Below the pieces are notes generated by a model that ran no database searches, was not told where the DNA came from, and saw only the letters and a program-made list of their open reading frames with translations. From the NCBI GenBank assembly GCA_036897485.1, contig JAYMTF010000603.1:1-32980 (forward strand): a DNA stretch of 32,980 nt. Reading direction: 5' to 3'. This stretch comes from Pelargonium nanum (taxonomy: Eukaryota; Streptophyta; Magnoliopsida; Geraniales; Geraniaceae). This document shows positions 30,807 to 32,980 of this stretch, in pieces (position 1 is the stretch's first letter; every line of letters starts with the position of its first letter). The position numbers and the translations under genes are program-made.

Positions 30807-32840
30807 GGGAATATATACATAGAGAGATACAGTTGATAGCCTTTTATCAGTTTCAACAAGATCCAAGAAACAGTATTTCAAAGCTCACATGTGTTCTCAA
30901 GTTTCAAAAACACTCATTAGGCCAACACCTGAAGATCATCATCTCTTCATTCCATAAGGACCTATATGCAGAAAATATGAAAAAGTACAGTATCATGTTT
31001 AGAATAGAAAATTTACAAGGAAAGATTGTTGTAGCAAATTTTGTAAATATCAGTTGAAGATGTATTCACTGTCACACTCTCTCCACATTGCAAATTCTGC
31101 TACTCAAAAAGGGTTTGTGAAAGAGAAAAACAAAAAACAGTACAATGTGAACACCTTGTACCAATTTTGTTTAGCTGTCACTAATTTAACAACTAAAACA
31201 TCAGCAAAGTAACCTTTACAACAGATAGGTCAATGACCTTTGAGGGCATACTTTTTTTTTTCTTTTCTGGTTTTCTGCTTTGTGAACTCATGGGTGGGAC
31301 ACCTGACAGTTACAATTCAATAAACAGTTAGCACATGATTGCTCATTATTTCTCAAACTCATCACACAAACATGTTTATTCCTTTATATACACCACATGA
31401 AAGAGTGTCCATAGAAAGGGAACTATCTCAATTAGTGACTTCCAAATCCGATTTACATGTAACCTGTTTGTACATGCGAATGTCCGATGCTTAACTAGCC
31501 TAACAGAAGCATCTCCGATTCGTAGAAGCTTTCTACATGGAGATGCATACACCAAACTTCCGTTGCGTTAGGAAAGATTTGGTTTCTTATTTTGAATAAG
31601 AAAATATAAATAGGGTTTTACTGAAATCCTAAGGAATGAATATTAAAGCAATAACTCTAAAGAGTGAAGAGAGCGTTTGAGAAATATTTGTTCCTCGAAT
31701 TGTTGAAGGTCATAATATACCATTGTGTGAATGCTTTGTTCTTTGCCATGACATTAAGCAAGGAACCAAACGAGTCATTGTCCATTGTTGTTTGACATCG
31801 TTGGAGATACGTGAAACTCAAGTAGATACTATAGTAGAGGCGAAACCCTGTGGAGGCTCCTATAGTACATACTTTAGAATTCCTTCCGAAAAAGATCTAG
31901 GGATTGGAAGAAATTTTTTAACTTTTACTGCTTTTACCAATTTCTTCCTCCAAAGCTTTACCATGGTGCAAAGAGACTCACAACGAAACGAGTAAAGAGT
32001 AAGGAGGTTCAGTATCAACTTTAGTTTATATCCTATAATAGACATTAGACAATGATTGCATATCAGATCCACCCTCATGATAAGGTCCAGCAGCTGACCT
32101 CTAACCACATCTTACTTGGACTCAAGAGCCAACTTGCATTAAGATAAACACCAATAATGGAGTGACTCATGCTAGTCCCAAGTATATTTTTATAATTTTA
32201 TCACCTCAAAGCCTCATTATTTTCAGAGCTAAAACTTTTATTCACACGACAGCCTATATACCATGAACTATATTCAAGGACCGCAAAGCTGTCAAAGCAG
32301 AATGTATTCCCTCATAGAGTATTAAAACCTACCATGTCCCGAGAAAATTCCTCTAAATGAACAACATTAGTCAAAAGGGTATCCATCTCCTTGACTGCTT
32401 AGCTGGGTTGAGTTGTAAAATTCTACAAAACACACAACCAGATCCAGAGATGTAGCCCACATACCCAACAAAGAATTAAGTGTAATCAGAGCATAGATTG
32501 AGATGCTCAAAACAGCAAAGCATATGCCAATTGCCACCCGCAAAATTTAATTAATTCTAATCCGAAGTAAAGCATATCACACAACCTGATTCTTGCTTCA
32601 TTAATTGTAATGCACAAACCAAACCACTCAATCAAAGAGCCAAAGACCAATACTTGACAGTTCAAAATCAAAAATTGGGTGGTGTACCCAAAAGGGCAAG
32701 TCCCAATTTGCACGAATATTCATGAACCCAGATTGTAAAACAGTACACAGTCCAGTAACATTTTGTGCTATTCAACAAAAAATTTAAAAAAAAAATCAAA
32801 ACAATCCAGAATTAGAACCAGTAATATTTTGAACACACTT
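30807..32840. other. Unassigned region
   Basis: No gene could be assembled on either strand. On the minus strand the left part reads like a transcribed 3' region, with a possible last exon ending FAMWRECDSEYIFN and stop near 31056. A TATAAATAGG motif occurs at about 31605 on the plus strand. If the exon at the right edge is real, much of this may be its introns. Confidence 0.3.
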
Positions 32841-32849
32841 ACAGAGGGA

Positions 32850-32920
32850 AAGCATCGGACGCCGAGGCTCTTGGGCTGAGCGTAGTGTCTGATGGCTTTA
32901 GGGTTAAATACAAATAACCC
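32850..32920 (-). other. Possible first exon of a minus-strand gene at the window edge
   Basis: On the minus strand a GC-richer block with an AACCCTAAAG telo-box-like motif (about 32895-32905) ends at a strong donor, CCCTCT/GTAAGTG, at about 32850. It could be a leader exon with an ATG 13 bases before the donor (ATGCTTTCCCTCT), or coding in the frame AIRHYAQPKSLGVRCFPS. The rest of the gene is not identified. Confidence 0.3.
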
Positions 32921-32980
32921 CTATAAACTTTCAACTCAAAACAAATATATCCCTAGAACTTTAAGTTTTGACAGATAACC

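Noticed and set aside
31590-31995. TATAAATAGG followed by a 90-residue frame, considered as an LTR-type promoter region
   Set aside because: No paired terminal repeat, primer site or retroelement protein was visible nearby.
1-32980. CRISPR arrays, rRNA genes, tRNA genes, prokaryotic operons
   Set aside because: None seen; genes have introns and plant splice signals throughout.

Overview
This is a plant nuclear genome window. It shows long AT-rich intergenic stretches, GT-AG introns, (GA)n and CT-rich leaders, and scattered small transposons. The four intact genes are ordinary land-plant families, and their exon junctions and protein sequences fit a eudicot. A rosid, perhaps Rosaceae, is my impression from memory only. 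No prokaryotic gene, phage or CRISPR array is present.

Layout. (1) 1-1218: flank carrying a GC-rich perfect-type hairpin. (2) 1219-4286, minus: nine-exon RRP8-type rRNA adenine methyltransferase, 287 aa, with tRNA-related and miniature-LTR-like debris in one intron. (3) A SINE-like element near 4550. (4) 5653-8243, minus: eight-exon glucose-6-phosphate 1-epimerase-like protein, 306 aa, in which the usual catalytic His is Arg. (5) 9000-20280: an accessory stretch without an intact gene. It holds a degenerate tandem repeat, a LINE RNase H scrap with an internal duplication, a frame-disrupted kelch-like gene, a second inverted copy of the hairpin repeat, a 409-bp hAT-type MITE, a spliced-looking fragment of DDI1, and an hAT-like element split by a 5'-truncated LINE with 13-bp target duplications. 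(6) 20287-23024, minus: five-exon sucrase/ferredoxin-like (Apd1-type Fe-S) protein, 347 aa, with a C-terminal membrane anchor. (7) 24972-29280, minus: two-coding-exon D6PK-type AGC-VIII kinase, 651 aa, with a 5'UTR intron and a 10-codon upstream ORF. (8) 29740-30170: a GC-rich island upstream of the kinase with five short hairpins and four CACGTG boxes. (9) 30294-30806: a fold-back element. (10) 30807-32980: no resolvable gene except a possible first exon at the right edge.

All four intact genes lie on the minus strand, each with its own promoter; plants do not use operons. Exon phases were checked by hand: the summed coding lengths (864, 921, 1044 and 1956 nt) are all divisible by three with no internal stop. 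The neighbouring Suc/Fer-D6PK pair matches, from memory, paired loci in Arabidopsis (At5g55900/At5g55910, At4g26620/At4g26610, At3g27570/At3g27580), so this appears to be ancient conserved microsynteny. I found no clear new multi-gene system. The most unusual structures are the hairpin/G-box island, the duplicated hairpin repeat, the His-less epimerase and the DDI1 fragment.
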